The notes beneath the pieces are model-generated. The model was not told the DNA's origin. It searched no databases and saw nothing but the letters and a program-made list of their open reading frames with translations. From contig JADNRV010000006.1 of assembly GCA_015499995.1 (NCBI GenBank), positions 558,001 through 622,000 on the forward strand: a DNA stretch of 64,000 bases. Direction: 5' to 3'. This DNA comes from Flammula alnicola (lineage: Eukaryota; Basidiomycota; Agaricomycetes; Agaricales; Strophariaceae). Each line of letters starts with the position of its first letter. The stretch's first letter is position 1. This document shows, one piece after another, positions 34,230-47,626 of the stretch. The translations under genes and the position numbers were made by a program.

Positions 34230-35506
34230 ATGCCTTCGCGTCGTTCTCGTTCTCGTTCTCGCTCAAGACGTTCAGAATCACCTGAAAGACGAGTGGAACT
34301 GTCGAAGGGCGTGTCTCCCATAAGTGAATCGGACTACTTCCAGAAAAGCGACGAATTCAGGCTTTGGTTGAAGGAGGAGAGAGGGAAGGTGCGTGATTAT
34401 AGTCTGCACATCGGAATCACAATAACTTCTGACCAAATTGCTAAACAGTACTTCGACGGGCTGTCCGGAGATAGAGCCAGAAGGTAAGTTTAACATAAAC
34501 CTCACATGGTAGACTCTAATTGCAAACCAGTTATTTCCGGAAATTCGTCAAGGTATAGTCTGTCGTCGCGCATGTTGCCTGCCTTGTGAAATCCAATAAC
34601 TCCGATAACCCTTACATTCATGTAGGCGTGGAACAGAGGCAAACTTCCACGTAAGCATGTCTACTTCTTACGATATTCCAACAGAATTGTAAGATGTTGA
34701 TGGCTTTACATAGATCCGTACTACGACGGGATAGAGCCGGGGTCTATACCAGCCACAGTGAATACGTCGTACAAATGGTCATTTGCTTCCAAGAAGAGTC
34801 GCGCAGACGACGACGCCTTGCGAGCCGCGCGAGAGGAAGTAGGTGCGGCGACATATGGACATGATTCTCTGTCAGCGTCGTCCCATGCCGTAGGCTCGAG
34901 TAACGGTAATGCACGTGCAGGTAGCTCTGGCCGCGTCCAAGGACCGGCCATGCCATCTGCGTCAGATCTCACGCTTGCGCGCGAATTTGCGACGGAGCGC
35001 CGCGATAAGAACGGGCGTACAAGAGGAAACGGGATAAACTTGAAGCGAAAGAGAGGATCGAAGATATGGTAGGACCAAAGCCTGTTGGAAGAGAGGCTAT
35101 GTTGGAGAAGAAAAGAGCTAGACGAGAAGGCGACCGCACATTCAGAGAGAAAGGGGATGAAGGACTAGAACTAGACGAATCGACTCTCATGGGTGGAGGC
35201 GACAGCTTCAAAGAACAGTGCGTGCATGTGTTGCATCATGAACTTATTTTTAAGGCATGTATTTTCATCTTCTGACGTCGTTTTTCTAGACTTGCGCGAA
35301 GGGAGATGGCGAAGTCGCGTTACGGCCAAAAATCTGAGGAGAAGCAAAACACCATGCGTGAGAAATCAACTGCGTATAGGGAAAAAGAAAAGGTCGGGCT
35401 CATTTATCCTTTCTATGGTGTCGGCGCGTTTCTAATGGCCTAATTTTTTCACACTCAGGCGACCATGGATATGTTCCAACAGCTGGCGAAGCAGAGGTTC
35501 GGATGA
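34230..35506 (+). CDS. RS-rich nuclear protein of unknown function, one frameshift
   Basis: Exons 34230-34388, 34449-34483, 34531-34552, 34626-34650, 34714-35217, 35290-35392 and 35459-35506; two are microexons of 22 and 25 bases. It begins with an arginine-serine block (SRRSRSRSRSRRSESPERR), then ESDYFQKSDEFRLWLKEERG, YFDGLSGDRARRYFRKFVKA and KLPHPYYDGIEPGSIP, a conserved module followed by a basic helical region (RAYKRKRDKLEAKERIEDM) and the C-terminus KATMDMFQQLAKQRFG. RS domain and basic coiled coil suggest association with pre-mRNA processing (inference). At about 35008-35010 one base is missing: the frame before and after is highly regular and the exon length only fits the downstream phase with one more base. 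The first intron is 60 bases and stop-free, so it might be retained. I do not recognise a named family. Confidence 0.75.
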
Positions 35507-35952
35507 CTTCGGCATCCAAGATTTATCTAAGTATATATTTTGATTCTCTGTATGGCGATGTTGCTATAAGTAGGTTCCACGGGTTATTATGTCCGATTCC
35601 TCCTGCTCTGACAATGAAAAATTTGGCTTAGGTCTGATTAAGAACCGTTCATTCAATTACCGCCGTACTTATGTACAGCGAATTTACAATACCAATAAAT
35701 AGTACAACGGTATGCATCCATCAGCTTTCGCCACTGGGAAACAGAAGGAAGGAAGCAAGGGTGATGAAAGATGTGAACTGTCCAACACAACATGAACCCC
35801 AATAGACAATGTCTAAGCCGATGTGAGTCCGTCTGCAGATCGGCCAGTAACTACAGCGTCGCTTCGTTAGGAACACTGGACATAATTGTGATAGTATTGG
35901 CAGCTCACTTTGCCGTATAAATTCACCTGGCCGTACATGTCACCACTCAGAC
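35507..35952. other. Intergenic, convergent 3' ends
   Basis: 446 bases, no gene recognised. Confidence 0.5.
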
Positions 35953-36283
35953 TCATGATCGCGAAGGGTTGCCGTTGGTTTTCCGTGAAAATCTCGGCAG
36001 TGACCATTTATAGCCTGGCGAAGGAGGTGAGCCCCATGCTTGGTCTTCCTCCTCCATCATCTCCACCTAGGTAAGATGAAATCAGTACCGAGTAATGCCC
36101 GAACAGGAGTAACGTTTACCTCGACAATGTGGTTGTGTTTGGGTAGTGTCTTAGCGGCGGAGAGAGGTAGGTCGATGTTGAGCTGTATACAAGAAAGGAT
36201 CAAAGGTTAATTAAGTATAGTGGCATCCAAAAATGTCTAGCAAGAAAACGCACCAGTGTGCTAGTGTCGGAGCTGAAGCTCAT
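35953..36283 (-). CDS. Small hypothetical protein, 68 residues, 3 exons
   Basis: Three exons, 36283-36254, 36182-36120 and 36066-35953, joined by introns with good donors (gtgcgt, gtaaac) and acceptors (acag, ctag) and kept in frame. Product begins MSFSSDTSTL, continues LNIDLPLSAAKTLPKHNHIV, then an acidic patch EMMEEEDQAWG and a basic tail ending RKTNGNPSRS. No domain is recognised. No signal peptide or membrane helix. The regular splice structure and protein-like composition are the only support; it could be a chance series. Confidence 0.45.
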
Positions 36284-37589
36284 CCTGCCGTCATGCACTG
36301 AAGATTGTTTCTTTGAGCGCGACTATGAAATGGAGTCGTGTGAGGGATACGGCTAGTGCAGGGAGAAGAAGGCGGCGTACACTGGGTTTAAGTGACTTTG
36401 TTGATGAGAACATCTAATACGGCCAGTCGTTAGCATGAATGTCAAGCACGGGGCGTAGGTAGGATACGCACTGTGAGCAGGTACTGTGGGGGGGGAGAAG
36501 GTGTTGCAAGAGTGGAGCAAAGATTTTATATGTATGCACAGAGGATGTAACGCAAATTTGGAAGAGCCGCAGGGGATAAGACGAATTGTTGACGACGCGC
36601 AGCGCCCTATAAGTACTCCAAGACCCTTGGGTGGAGAAAGCCAAGCTGACCGGCTAGATTACCACAAACATAAGGCATGTCAAAAATAAGACATCGGACA
36701 GGACCTCGAATAAGGAAATCTAGGTCGGCCAATCTTATGAATCTCGTATGTCTTCATGTAAGCGAATCCAACAACAGACCGGCGCGGCATGAGTGACTAT
36801 TTATCATATGGGTGAGAAGGTCAGCGGTTCCAGACAGTTCCTGGGGCCATGACCTAGTTCCGTGGAACTGATGCACTTTCCGGAAGCTGGGGGTGAGAGG
36901 ATCTGTTGTTGCTAAAAATAAGCAGGCAAGAAGGGCACTGCATCACGGGCGGAGGCGAGGTGGGTAACTCCAGGAATGGCCTGATGACTGAGGGCGACGG
37001 CAGAATCATCCCGCCCTTGGCGGGAATATTGTCGGAACTAGACAAATGAAGGTCTTGTAGACAGGTATTCTTGCAGGGAGATTTGACGTATACAACCACC
37101 TTATGACCTCCGTAAGGATTGATAAGTATACACATGACCGCTTACACCCGTCCAAAACAAAAGCGTGGCGGAGGTTATCTTTAGATTCTTGGCCGATTCT
37201 GGTACTCACGGCTCGTGCTTGGTACTCTGCGGCATCCGAAAATGGGCGCAGGAGGCTTATTTCTGGAATCGAATCAATGGGACACGCGAAAGAATAAGGC
37301 AGCGAATGTTCAACGAAGTTTGAAAGAGACACCTTGATACCGCGATTCAACCGTAGTTGTTGCATTGTTGCGGAGAAACACACGTAGCAAATACTCGGTG
37401 GACGATTAGGCGAGAAGCTCTTGGGCTCAATGTGCAGTAGCCATCACATTACAAACATCTGCATGTCGCCGATCAGCATCGGGGTCGGCACTATACGGTG
37501 TCTAGACAAGCAGACCGAAGGCGAGAGTCACGTACCTACTACATTCACAAAAAATAGCTGAAGGACGAAAGAAGGAACATTTTCATGTT
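36284..37589. other. Intergenic
   Basis: 1.3 kb. Several open frames of up to 125 codons on the minus strand but none with recognisable protein character. Confidence 0.45.
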
Positions 37590-39435
<1,846 letters not shown>

Positions 39436-39564
39436 GATTGAGACAGTTGAAGGGAGGAGGAGAGTCGCGTCGTGCCGAGTTTGGTTCCCAGCAGCGAGCC
39501 AAACAAAAATCCGCGTTTGCACACTGTCGCCTTTTCCCTTTTCGGCGATTCTCAAATTCTCTTC
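39436..39564. promoter_or_regulatory. Short bidirectional promoter between RVB2 and uL2m
   Basis: Only 129 bases separate the two divergent start codons. No TATA box is visible. Transcription starts of both genes must lie here or inside each other's 5' region. Confidence 0.6.
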
Positions 39565-40864
39565 ATGTTGTCCTCAGTTCGAGGCAGCTCTTCAGCGCTG
39601 CTTCGGACGTGTCTCGCCCCATGGTCCTCAAATGTCGCACAACGGTGCTCAGCAGCGCCTCGGTCGACACCATTAGCTGCATTCTCACAGCAACGTAGTT
39701 ATGTCGCCGAAATTTGGAAAAACACGAAACGTTCCGAAGTCTCCGCCGCTTTGGCGCGCTCACAAGAGCTCTACAAGACGTACAAACCCGTCTCGCCGGG
39801 TATTCGTCATCTTCGTCGACCACTCAACCCACATCTGTTCGAAGGCAGGCCCCTGCGTACCCTGACTGTTGCCAAGCGAAAAAAGGGTGGCAGAAACGGG
39901 CATGGTCATATCACGGTGCGGCACCGTGGCGGTGGGCACAGGCAGCGTATACGCATTATCGACTACAAGCGAGAGGCGGCAGGCATACATGATGTCGTCC
40001 GTATCGAATATGACCCCAACGGTCGGCCCATATTGCCCTTCTGTACAACCGCGACCCAAAAGCTGTTGGTAACGCAAAATGGAGCTACATTATTGCTACG
40101 GAGGGCTTGAGAGCAGGAGATGAGGTCCGCAGCTTCAAGCAGGGTATTCCGGCCGATTTCCTTCCCGGATTCGAAACGCCAAAGAAACAAGCGAATGTAC
40201 CAGGATTCGAAGGAGAGACTGATGCATCAATCCTCGACGCCGCGGCAGACGCAGCTGCAGAGGCTTCCAACCAGTCTCTAGCCCTTGGTCTCCTCCGTTC
40301 GATGACCCTCAAGCCTGGGAACGTTCTGCCCCTCCATCTCATTCCTCCCGGAACTGTGATAAACACTATCTCCCTTTCTCCTACCGGCCCCGGTATCCTC
40401 GTACGGTCTGCAGGAACGTTTGGTCAAGTCATCGCACATGAAGAAGGTGGTCGATATTCACAAGTCCGGTTGCAGAGCGGAGAAGTGCGAAAAATCCTGC
40501 GCGACTGTTGTGCCACCATCGGCAAAGTCAGCAATCCATTGTGGAAGAACAGGAACTTGGGTAAAGCTGGTCGCGCTCGGTGGTTGGGCATCAGACCTTC
40601 CGTCCGCGGTGTTGCCATGAACGCGTATGTCTTAATTTTGTGGCATTAAAAATTGAAAACTAATGTATCGGGTTAACTAGGAATGACCATCCTCATGGTG
40701 GTGGCCGTGGAAAATCCAAATCCAACAAGCATCCCGTATCTATCTGGGGTTGGGGTACAAAGGGTACAAGGACGAGAAAACCTGGACCGAAGGGCCCCAA
40801 GAACAGTAACAAGATGGTTATTCGTGAACGCCCGAGAGGAAAGGAAAAGCGAGGCCTAGCATAG
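39565..40864 (+). CDS. RML2: Mitochondrial large-subunit ribosomal protein uL2m, one frameshift
   Basis: Component of the mitoribosome peptidyl transferase region. Two exons, 39565-40624 and 40681-40864, about 414 residues if one base is restored. The ATG at 39565 opens a typical presequence (arginine and serine rich, no acids, [10 protein letters not shown] near its end); the upstream in-frame ATG at 39472 overlaps the divergent promoter and is less likely. Core: [36 protein letters not shown], then after the break [10 protein letters not shown] and [44 protein letters not shown], and in exon 2 [12 protein letters not shown] with the histidine close to the active centre, ending [13 protein letters not shown]. 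At about 40019-40022 one base is missing (AAC GG TCG, needing one more C to give N-R-S). Such a gene should be essential, so an assembly error is the likeliest cause. Confidence 0.88.
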
Positions 40865-41040
40865 TGCGGATCACTCTCTTGTTGTCCTGTCCTCCCAAAG
40901 ATTTAAAATTTATTTAAACTCTTCATTGGGTCGAGCTGGGTCTACAACTTATTTCAACGCTCGGGCTTCTGCAAGAAATGCCAAATTACCTACCTCATCT
41001 TTTATCGTGCTGACCTTCCAGATATAGCAAAGTTCCGCAT

Positions 41041-41331
41041 CTATGCCTCCTCTTCTTCCTCTTCCTCCTCTTCTTCTTCATTGTCGGCCACCTTTTTCAG
41101 CTCCTTGCTCAACTCTGCCTTCCCAACGAGATCTCTCCAGGTCGTCAACTCATCTCCGACCTGATTTCTCGCCGTGTCCAAGGACCTCCTCAGAGCGGTA
41201 TAAAATGCTGTGTTTCCGTCGCAAGATGGCTTCACTTCAAAGATGTGTGTTTTAGCGGTCGCCTGATCGCCAGCATTAATGCTTGCTGGTGGTTTAAGAT
41301 CGTAGGTGATCTTAATCGTTGCAGGAGCCAT
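41041..41331 (-). CDS. GON7: KEOPS complex subunit Gon7
   Basis: 96-residue single-exon protein. It starts MAPATIKITYDLKPPASINA, continues THIFEVKPSCDGNTAFYTAL and DELTTWRDLVGKAELSKEL, and ends in an uninterrupted acidic tail of glutamates. This is the pattern of fungal Gon7, the small accessory subunit of KEOPS, which makes the t6A modification of tRNAs at position 37. The open frame extends 23 codons upstream to 41400, but the inner ATG fits the family start. It is divergent from LTO1, 174 bases apart, start to start. Confidence 0.8.
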   Translation of the reverse strand: MAPATIKITYDLKPPASINAGDQATAKTHIFEVKPSCDGNTAFYTALRRSLDTARNQVGDELTTWRDLVGKAELSKELKKVADNEEEEEEEEEEEA

Positions 41332-41505
41332 CTTGGTTGTTGCGAGATTTCGTTGAGGGATTTTTGTGGATGGAAGCTGTCGCACAACAGTTGTAAACAA
41401 AGTTGATTAGTGTTCGTCGACTCTCTTGTCGACTCTTTACTCGTAACTCGTTCAACTTTCATTTTAGACGCGTTAAATTCTCCTTTCAAAGCTAAAAACT
41501 ACGAT
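41332..41505. promoter_or_regulatory. Short bidirectional promoter between GON7 and LTO1
   Basis: 174 bases between divergent start codons of two small genes with roles in translation. No TATA box is evident. Confidence 0.55.
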
Positions 41506-42205
41506 ATGGACGCCGACTTCGATCTAGAGTCGCTCATTCACGTTGAACAGAGGTGCACATCAAAAGCTTCTCATCTCGAGTCCTGATCTGACATGATCTC
41601 CTTTTTCTATTCTCCAGTTTCTACGATTCCGGATATGAAGACGGGTTCGCTCATGGACGCATACACGGCCTGATAGAAGGAAGGGCTCTCGGACGTGAAA
41701 AAGGATTCGAAATGTGGGAAGAAATCGGGTTTTACGAAGGGTTTGCTTTGACCTGGAAGGCAATCCTCGCTAAGCAATCAAGGGAAGACGAGTGAGTTTC
41801 CTGGCCGCACCTATCCTTGTCGTCGATTAAACGGATCTTCCTTTTGTTTTGTGTTGAACTTCCAGACGCGCATCCCAGCATATCCGCATTCTCCTTGATT
41901 CCATATCCCAATTTCCCCGCGTTAACCCGTCAGCCTCTGACAGCTCTTCGGAGCTTGATATCCCAAAACTCCTCCGCCAAATACGATCGCGATACAAGGT
42001 GCTATGCTCGTCGCTTGGGGTCCGGCCCCGGCTCCAGTCGTCTGATGTGGCAGCACTGGAAGCCAGGTCGCAAGACACGGAAATGGATGATGTAATTCCT
42101 TCCAACGGATCTCAGCGCGCGACGCCGGGCTCTGCGATACCCGTATGGAAGATTGACAATACGGGCGCGAAAAAGCCGGTAACGAATCAAGATCTGAGCT
42201 TCTGA
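41506..42205 (+). CDS. LTO1: Lto1/ORAOV1-like adaptor for Fe-S loading of Rli1 (ABCE1)
   Basis: Exons 41506-41552, 41618-41791 and 41866-42205 give 186 residues. The N-terminal part has the family signature of spaced glycines: FYDSGYEDGFAHGRIHGL, EGRALGREKGFEMWEEIGFY and EGFALTW (the GX3 repeat region shared by Yae1 and Lto1). With Yae1, Lto1 recruits the cytosolic iron-sulphur targeting complex to the ribosome-recycling ATPase Rli1/ABCE1. The C-terminal half is a helix followed by a disordered stretch. In characterised Lto1 proteins the very last residue is a tryptophan that docks the targeting complex; here the protein ends NQDLSF, with phenylalanine last. No frame error was seen in the last exon. 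Confidence 0.85.
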
Positions 42206-44796
42206 AGCTCGTGCTATCCACCTCGAACGCGACGCATTTTCTCCGTGGATTCGCCAGCCTTCGTGCCCCTGCTGGCGGCCGTGGTGGTTAATGCGGTCAT
42301 GCAGATGTAAGACAAACTTTGTTATCTACGAAAAACCGCGGGTTGACGATGCCAACATTTTGGCAGAACTCAGATATCACTGCCCTGCCTGCCGCCAGCG
42401 CATCATCGCAGCGACACTGTTGTGGGGTCAGATGCCGGATAGTCTGGGGTCTCCTCCACGCGATGGTCCGCATTTCATTTGACAGGTTGGGGAGGCGGGA
42501 TCGTGGATACGACGTATCTCCAGTAGATGAGGATGCCGTCACTTATTGTTCGTTCCGTGCTACCGCGCTGGTGACATCGTCAGTTGAGCTCCGTTTTCGG
42601 TCCTACTACCCACAATCTGAAAAAAAAAAATTCTATTATTAGCTTTATATCTCTAATTCTGTCCTCTTGTTATCACAGATACCATACATGAATGAATATA
42701 GAGCAACCCGTGCTTCAGTGACATTTCACGCTGACAAGAGGAAACCTCAGTGCCGGAACTAATATCCTCAGTTCCCACTTGTGCCCATGGTTTATTTTCT
42801 GTGGCGGACGTTCTTGAAGGATGATCCTACAACAACAGTCGTCATCAGTTATTGGCTACCTCGGTCCTTGTCGGCAGACCTTCCAGCCTAGCCTTGGTCT
42901 GCCCGACAAAGAGAAACACATCATCTTCCGACCTCGCTTCTGTCGTTTGATATGCATGCGACGGCTTCAATGATGAACGGATATTCGTTGCGAATCTCAA
43001 TTGAATTCGCTTCTGGCACGTCGTGCTGAAATTCCTCGCATACAGCTCAGTTGCGTGTCCATATGATAACCTTCAGTACATTACATCCAGATATCCTGAA
43101 CCAATTTTCCGAGTTGATTGAAAAAGTCGTCGAGTCATCCCTGTGCTTGGCTCTCATGTGCATTATTCGGCATCGTCTGAACGTGTTATTCGACTGACAC
43201 GTACTGTGTTGCTGGCACTTATGCTCCTCCGATACGAAGGACGTTTCCTCGCGATAACCAAGTATATAAACTCTCTTGGCAGACATCGTTGCACTCGGTA
43301 CGAGTTTGACCCTCATGTCCCACAAACTCTTATTCGACTTCTACATCCAGAACGTCGAATTCAAAGCTACGTCTAGATTTATTTACGCACTCTTTCGAAA
43401 TATGACCACAATACCGTGAAGCTTCACAACTACGAAAATAACGTCATTCCATTCCATTCAGAAGTATTCGCAGTCACATGCCACTGTTCCATCATCCATG
43501 AATATCAGGAACAAAAACATACCAGAGGTCTTGGGTAAAATTGTTCGGCTTCGTGTTCGTTCTTCTATCCGAGTTCCTTGTAAGCACCGACATACATTTT
43601 GACCATCTCCCACCCATTGAAACAGTAGAGCCGTATATGTTATTTTGTCATTAGTAAAGCAAGCTCGGGTACCCAGGCTCGCCGACGAAGAGTTCCATGA
43701 CACCTCCCGTACCCTTGGTGTGTTTGCCGAAGTCGAGGTATTTTTTTGACGAGTCTCGAAAGGTCCAGAGAAGCGCCTTTTCATCTGGAGGCAACGAGCA
43801 TCTGGCCAACGTGATATGAGGATTTACATATAGAAACGTTCGCCGGCTCCGGGCTTGAGAAGTTAGTATTTGCCATGCCTCGCTTGACACAATTTACTAT
43901 GTGCTGGTCTCCCAAGGAATACCGTGGGCTTGAATACTCCAGAAAAGGCACGTACAGTGTGAAATAGGCGTTGTTCTCATTCGGCAAGGTGGTCCAGGCC
44001 CTTACCTCTGCTCAAACACCAGAAATAGCTCATATGTCTTGATGTTGCAGTGATAAAGATGCATCATGCATAAACTGTGGTTATACGATTCAGAATCGAT
44101 GTGATGAAGACTATGCCGTGTTAAGTATGCAAAAGGACAGTGAGGTAGGATGTATATATATGCAATGGGCGAAAGCTTGTTGTATGATATCGTAACGGGA
44201 AGAGCGATGATATGATGATATGTAAAGGCTCCAAGAGTCCGTCATATACTTTTAAGTCAACAGACGAAATGCGGAATGTGCGATGCATGCTAGAAAACAG
44301 GAAGACGAGGATCTTGGTACAAATGAGGAATGGATGTGGACGTGGATGAAGATGATAAAATGCGAATAACAATGGGCTGTACAAGGAAGCATAGAGCGAA
44401 TGACGCTAGGATGAAGAAAGCTGTGTTTGCAGAAAAGAAAATTGATGGTACTTGCTTGACATGGAAATAAACGACGCAAAGACGACTGATGGATGATGGT
44501 TGAGACCTTGATTGAAGGAAGAATGAGATATTCCGATTTGCGATGGACTGGATATGATGTTTTACGATGCTTGAGAACACTTTGCGATGGGAACGATGGT
44601 GGATATGTGTTGGCGACGGTGTCTAAAGATTGCATTAAGCCTCCGTGGTGTGAATAAATTATTTTGCAGCGGCCGATATGGGTGAAGTTGAGATTTGTAC
44701 TTCCAAGACAGAATACTGAGATGCGAAGCCCTGGTGCAGTTTGAAACAATTAGTGTCCCGTGAGTTGGTCCTCAGAAGGGGGGTTCATAGATCGAA
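42206..44796. other. Intergenic, possible unrecognised minus-strand exons
   Basis: 2.6 kb. On the minus strand at about 43990-43560 there are protein-like pieces (SSKKYLDFGKHTKGTGG, VMELFVGEPG) with a good intron signal next to them (gtaccc donor, TTACTAATGAC branch site), and a possible terminus MVKMYVGAYKELG. They do not assemble into a recognised family. The last 600 bases before the Pumilio stop are low in coding character and likely 3' untranslated. Confidence 0.35.
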
Positions 44797-47626
44797 TCAA
44801 TAGCCATAGTATGCACGCTGCATTGAAGGTTCAGCTACGACTCGATAGTTATCCAGATACTGGAAGGAGAACTCACCATACGATCACTAGAAAAATGCGA
44901 GGAATATCAGGCTAGAGATGGTTAAATGGAGGAGAAAGCCACTTGCAACAACCAGATAACTTTAGATCCGGTTTTGCAGCCTCTCAGGGTGACGATATGA
45001 CCTCGAATACACTCGTATAGAAGAGCTCGCTGATCCTTGTCAGCCTTTCAATAGCGTTATATCGTTATGTAGGGTCTGGCTTGGAACAACAAAGGAACAT
45101 ACCGTCGGCAATACGCTTGCGATCAGTTGACTACCAGTGACTGACAGAGCCAGGTCCACAATCATGGCGCGACGTGCACTGTAAATGGGTATGACTTCAG
45201 TAAAAACTCTTCGACACATAGGGGTGTGCGGAGTAGAAGTGCCTCACCCTTTCGCAGGTTCACACATGCGCCTGACGACTTTATCAAGGGTCTCTACGCC
45301 CCCCTCCTTTAAAGCCTTGGTAACGGACTTGGCCCCTTGTTCATTCGTTGAAAATTCGAGCAACCCGTCCAGAAGGTGATCGAGAGTCATGCGTTGGTGC
45401 ATTTCTGAGCCGTGTTCTAAGACTGAAAGGATGCATGTCAATAAATGCGATACATCTTTTAAACCCGAACGGAAACTCACTATGTTGGATACAATACGAC
45501 CCCCATTGACTCTTAGCTACTTCGCTGAATATTGCGAAGCCTTGATTGAGGAGTTCATCAACAATACCATCCTTGGCGTCAGCTTCAAGATTTTCAAAAG
45601 CGTGCTGAGGGATGAAGAATCAAAAGATGTAACCTCGATACATGGGCAAAAGACAGCAAACCTGGACAACGAGAGACCCTGTCTCATGACAAGCGAGCGA
45701 CGCCCACTTGCCCTTCAGGGATTTGTTGACACTGTAATTCTTTGAGCATGTGTTCTCGGGATTCCGCGAAAATCTGACATACTACGTGAATATAGGTGGC
45801 GCGGGTGGCGTCCAAGATAGTTCCATAATCTTTTCCATTGTCAATTGCAGTAAACAGGTTCTGAAAAGAGACTAACTTTGCTCCAGACATGGGATGCGTG
45901 CTTGTTAACGAGGGTCTGCGCCGGATCTCCAAGGAGAAGTTCTGAAACAATCAGAAGACGTATGTCTTCCTCGCAATCCAGAGCCTTCTGCAAAACATGG
46001 CACCCATAACAATTCGTTGCAAGATCCACAATGCGACCTCTGTCAAAGATGTTAGAAGGCCGGACGCACACAAAGAAAGAAACGAACCTCATGCATGAAA
46101 CAATTTTGCGTCTCTCTTCGGCAGTCGAAGCGGCTTCTAAGCATCTTTGGACAGCCCAGTTACCGAATCTTCAATACGTTATGAGTGTAAGTGATTAAGT
46201 CATGCCAAGGATCTTTGACATACCGATGGGCCATCATTTCGAATCCACGCGCGCATATCGCATCCACGATTTTAGCCCTCTCCTCCAGGTCGGCAACCTT
46301 GAGCTTCTGTTGCAAAAAGATAGAGGCCTGTTGGTCCGAGGATTTGATGATGCGTGCGACGAAGACATGATAAGGAGGAGACGACGAGGGATGAAGCAAT
46401 GAAAGAAAATTGATGGGCTATTTTGACGCGCATTGATGAGCTCACATGACCAAATTTGATCAGAGAGGGGAAAAAAACTCACTTCATGCGAAGTCTGAAA
46501 AGACTGCGAAGTGGGAGATTGTTGATATACAAAGGAAGATCGCAAGGGCTCGTCTTGGCCTACATTGAAAGTGTAATGATCAGATACCGGTTTCTCGCTC
46601 GCAAGCCGCCAATCAGGAGCTAGAGGCGCCTGCTGCTGCTGTTGCTGTTGCTGGTGGTGTTGGTGCTGATGTGGGTGTTGATGAACTTGAAGTTGCTGGT
46701 TCAAGCGCCAATCCATCGGTGGAAGACGAGTAGCTTCAACCCGGCGAGGAGGGGGAGGAGAGGTATAAAGCGATTGAGACAAATCCGAAGAAGATGAAGC
46801 GTGTATATTTTGGTTCAGAGCAGTAGGTGCCGTTGTAGGAGGCTCCGAAAATGGTTCAAAGAAGGCGACGGTATTGGAGGGAGGTTGATGGCGAGGATGA
46901 TTTAACTGGACAAGCGGAGGGCGAGATACAGGAAAATTGGAGACAGGGCCTTCAGGGTTTTTTGCAGGAGAGCCATTCTCGAAAATGAGAGAAGGCTGAG
47001 AGAGGTAAGGATGACCAGAATGACCAGAATGACCGTGTTCGTAAGGAGAGTGAAGTTTTACATCGAAAGTCTTTCCGGTGGGAGAAAGATCAGTCGGGGT
47101 TAGAAGTGCTGAAGACACAGAAGCCGGCGAAAAGTCTGGAGAGCTCGGAGAAGTTTCGACGCTCATCGCCAAAGGAGAGGGCTTTTGATAACCAAAAGGA
47201 GCAGGCGAGTTGAGGTTCAATGTACGCAGGAGCTGTTCGACATGCTAAGATTCGGATCAGCGACCTGAAAAATCGATAAAACTGACAGCATACAGTATCT
47301 TCGTAGTCAGGACTGTTCTTTTTCCTGCCATCTCCGATGGCGCCGATCTCTCTGGTGACTTTTTGAGGGGGGTGAGTCGACCCAAAAACATCTTCGCGAC
47401 TGATGATGGGCTGTAGAGCTGCATCGCGAGCATCAGAGCGATAAAACTGCTCAGCATCTCTCTCCGCGACTCTAGAAAAAGAGTCCAAGGCCCTTGGCCA
47501 CGTCGTCTCCGAAGGCTGGGGCTGGGGCGCCCAGATGGAGCCCAGCAAACCTGAGGACTGTCTGGAACGAGGAGGGTTGGGATCATAGGGGATGAGGAAG
47601 TGCTGAGCGTCGCTTGGGTGGACCAT
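44797..47626 (-). CDS. Pumilio-family (PUF) RNA-binding protein, complete, 13 exons
   Basis: Binds 3' untranslated regions of mRNA and controls decay or translation. Exons: 47626-47294, 47244-46483, 46417-46224, 46168-46088, 46039 to about 45880, four short exons between about 45830 and 45248, then 45178-45103, 45044-44950, 44886-44877 and 44817-44797; all joins keep frame. The N-terminal about 365 residues are disordered, with polyQ and HQ-rich runs. Pumilio repeats follow, recognisable by RRIIKSS-type entry, FGNWAVQRCLE, YGCHVLQKAL, HASHVWSKIM, TGSLVVQHAF, WGSYCIQHIL, GAKSVTKAL, GSQLIASVL and GSKVIW. The C-terminus is WFDRMRAYYGY, in which the codons for FDRM lie on a 10-base exon. Several repeats have unusual residues at the base-contacting positions (no NXXQ in the third, sixth, seventh and eighth), so the RNA target may differ from the classical UGUA motif. 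Target genes unknown. Confidence 0.9.
44877..44886 (-). other. 10-base microexon of the Pumilio gene
   Basis: Ten bases (TGATCGTATG) flanked by a ctag acceptor and a gtgagt donor, joining WF to M-R-A-Y. Without it the last two exons lose frame and the conserved end. Confidence 0.75.

Noticed and set aside
39472..39564. Upstream in-frame start of uL2m
   Set aside because: It overlaps the very short divergent promoter, and the ATG at 39565 opens a proper mitochondrial presequence.
44252..44749. 165-codon minus-strand frame next to the Pumilio stop
   Set aside because: Directly downstream of the Pumilio terminal exon on the same strand, with untranslated-region composition.
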